Source: Bacteroidota bacterium (GTDB taxonomy: Bacteria; Bacteroidota; Bacteroidia; UKL13-3). Taken from it: a stretch of 6,706 nt of DNA. This document shows positions 6,621-6,706 of this stretch, in pieces. Under the pieces are notes generated by a model that was given only the letters and a program-made list of their open reading frames with translations, searched no databases and was not told the DNA's origin. The position numbers and the translations under genes are program-made. The stretch's first letter is position 1. Each line of letters opens with the position of its first letter. The stretch lies in the NCBI GenBank assembly GCA_947449515.1, contig CANFSD010000095.1, positions 1-6,706 on the forward strand. Reading direction: 5' to 3'.

Positions 6621-6694
6621 TCGGGGTGGCAGGATTCGAACCTACGACCTCCACATCCCAAATGTGGCGCGATACCAGGCTACGCTACACCCCG
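6621..6694 (-). tRNA. tRNA-Pro, anticodon UGG
   Basis: A 74-nt gene read on the minus strand. The acceptor stem CGGGGTG pairs fully with CACCCCG, and the discriminator base is A. The D-arm has a 3-bp stem GCG/CGC and the GG of the loop (CCTGGTA). The anticodon stem CCACA/TGTGG closes the loop TTTGGGA, with anticodon TGG at its centre, reading CCA and other CCN proline codons. The variable loop is AGGTC. The T-arm GTAGG/CCTGC (one G-T pair) holds the loop TTCGAAT. The genomic sequence after the discriminator is CGA, so CCA is not encoded and must be added by nucleotidyltransferase. Minus-strand TACAAT (6701-6706) lies 6 bp before the 5' end and resembles a -10 box, but the window ends there, so an upstream promoter or tRNA partner cannot be judged. 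Confidence 0.96.
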
Positions 6695-6706
6695 ATTCCT
6701 ATTGTA

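Noticed and set aside
1..6706. Search for CRISPR arrays, insertion sequences, attachment sites and riboswitches
   Set aside because: I saw no regularly spaced direct repeats, transposase or integrase motifs, or terminal inverted repeats. The tRNA 3' end has no visible duplicate within the window that would suggest an integrated element.

Overview
The window looks like a piece of an AT-rich chromosome from the Bacteroidota, probably a free-living, gliding or aquatic lineage such as Chitinophagales or Saprospiria. The class is a guess. The phylum call rests on several signs: a large secreted protein made of Ig/PKD-like modules that ends in a type IX secretion (T9SS) type A sorting domain, a lipoprotein CHAT protease, an ECF sigma factor of the style common in this phylum, start codons without recognisable Shine-Dalgarno sequences, and -7 elements of the TAnnTTTG type next to two start codons.

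Layout. (1) Positions 1-1147, plus strand: the 3' part of an ECF sigma factor gene, cut by the window edge, overlaps by 8 bp a gene for a single-pass membrane protein. That protein has a cytosolic N-terminus and a TPR-like periplasmic part, so it is a likely anti-sigma factor. (2) Positions 1130-3499, minus strand: a convergent gene for an exported lipoprotein with a helical TPR-like body and a C-terminal CHAT (caspase-like) domain with an intact His/Cys pair. Its last codons overlap those of the membrane protein by 18 bp within a small palindrome. (3) Positions 3500-3597: a divergent intergenic region with a perfect 6-bp-arm palindrome and a possible -7 element. (4) Positions 3598-4044, plus strand: a small two-helix membrane protein of unknown function. 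(5) Positions 4077-6491, plus strand: an 804-residue T9SS cargo protein with a discoidin/jelly-roll-like N-terminal domain, several Ig-like modules (two of them apparently duplicated as a pair), PKD-like modules and the sorting domain. (6) Positions 6584-6694: a two-way terminator and a minus-strand tRNA-Pro(UGG) gene without an encoded CCA.

The genes may work together as follows. The sigma factor and membrane protein are probably one transcription unit and could form an envelope-sensing sigma/anti-sigma pair. The CHAT lipoprotein next to them is the most interesting element: a caspase-like protease predicted to act outside the cytoplasm, beside a regulator that could control it or be controlled by it. 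That link is inferred from position and domain content only. The T9SS protein, the two-helix protein and the tRNA have no evident functional tie to the CHAT region.
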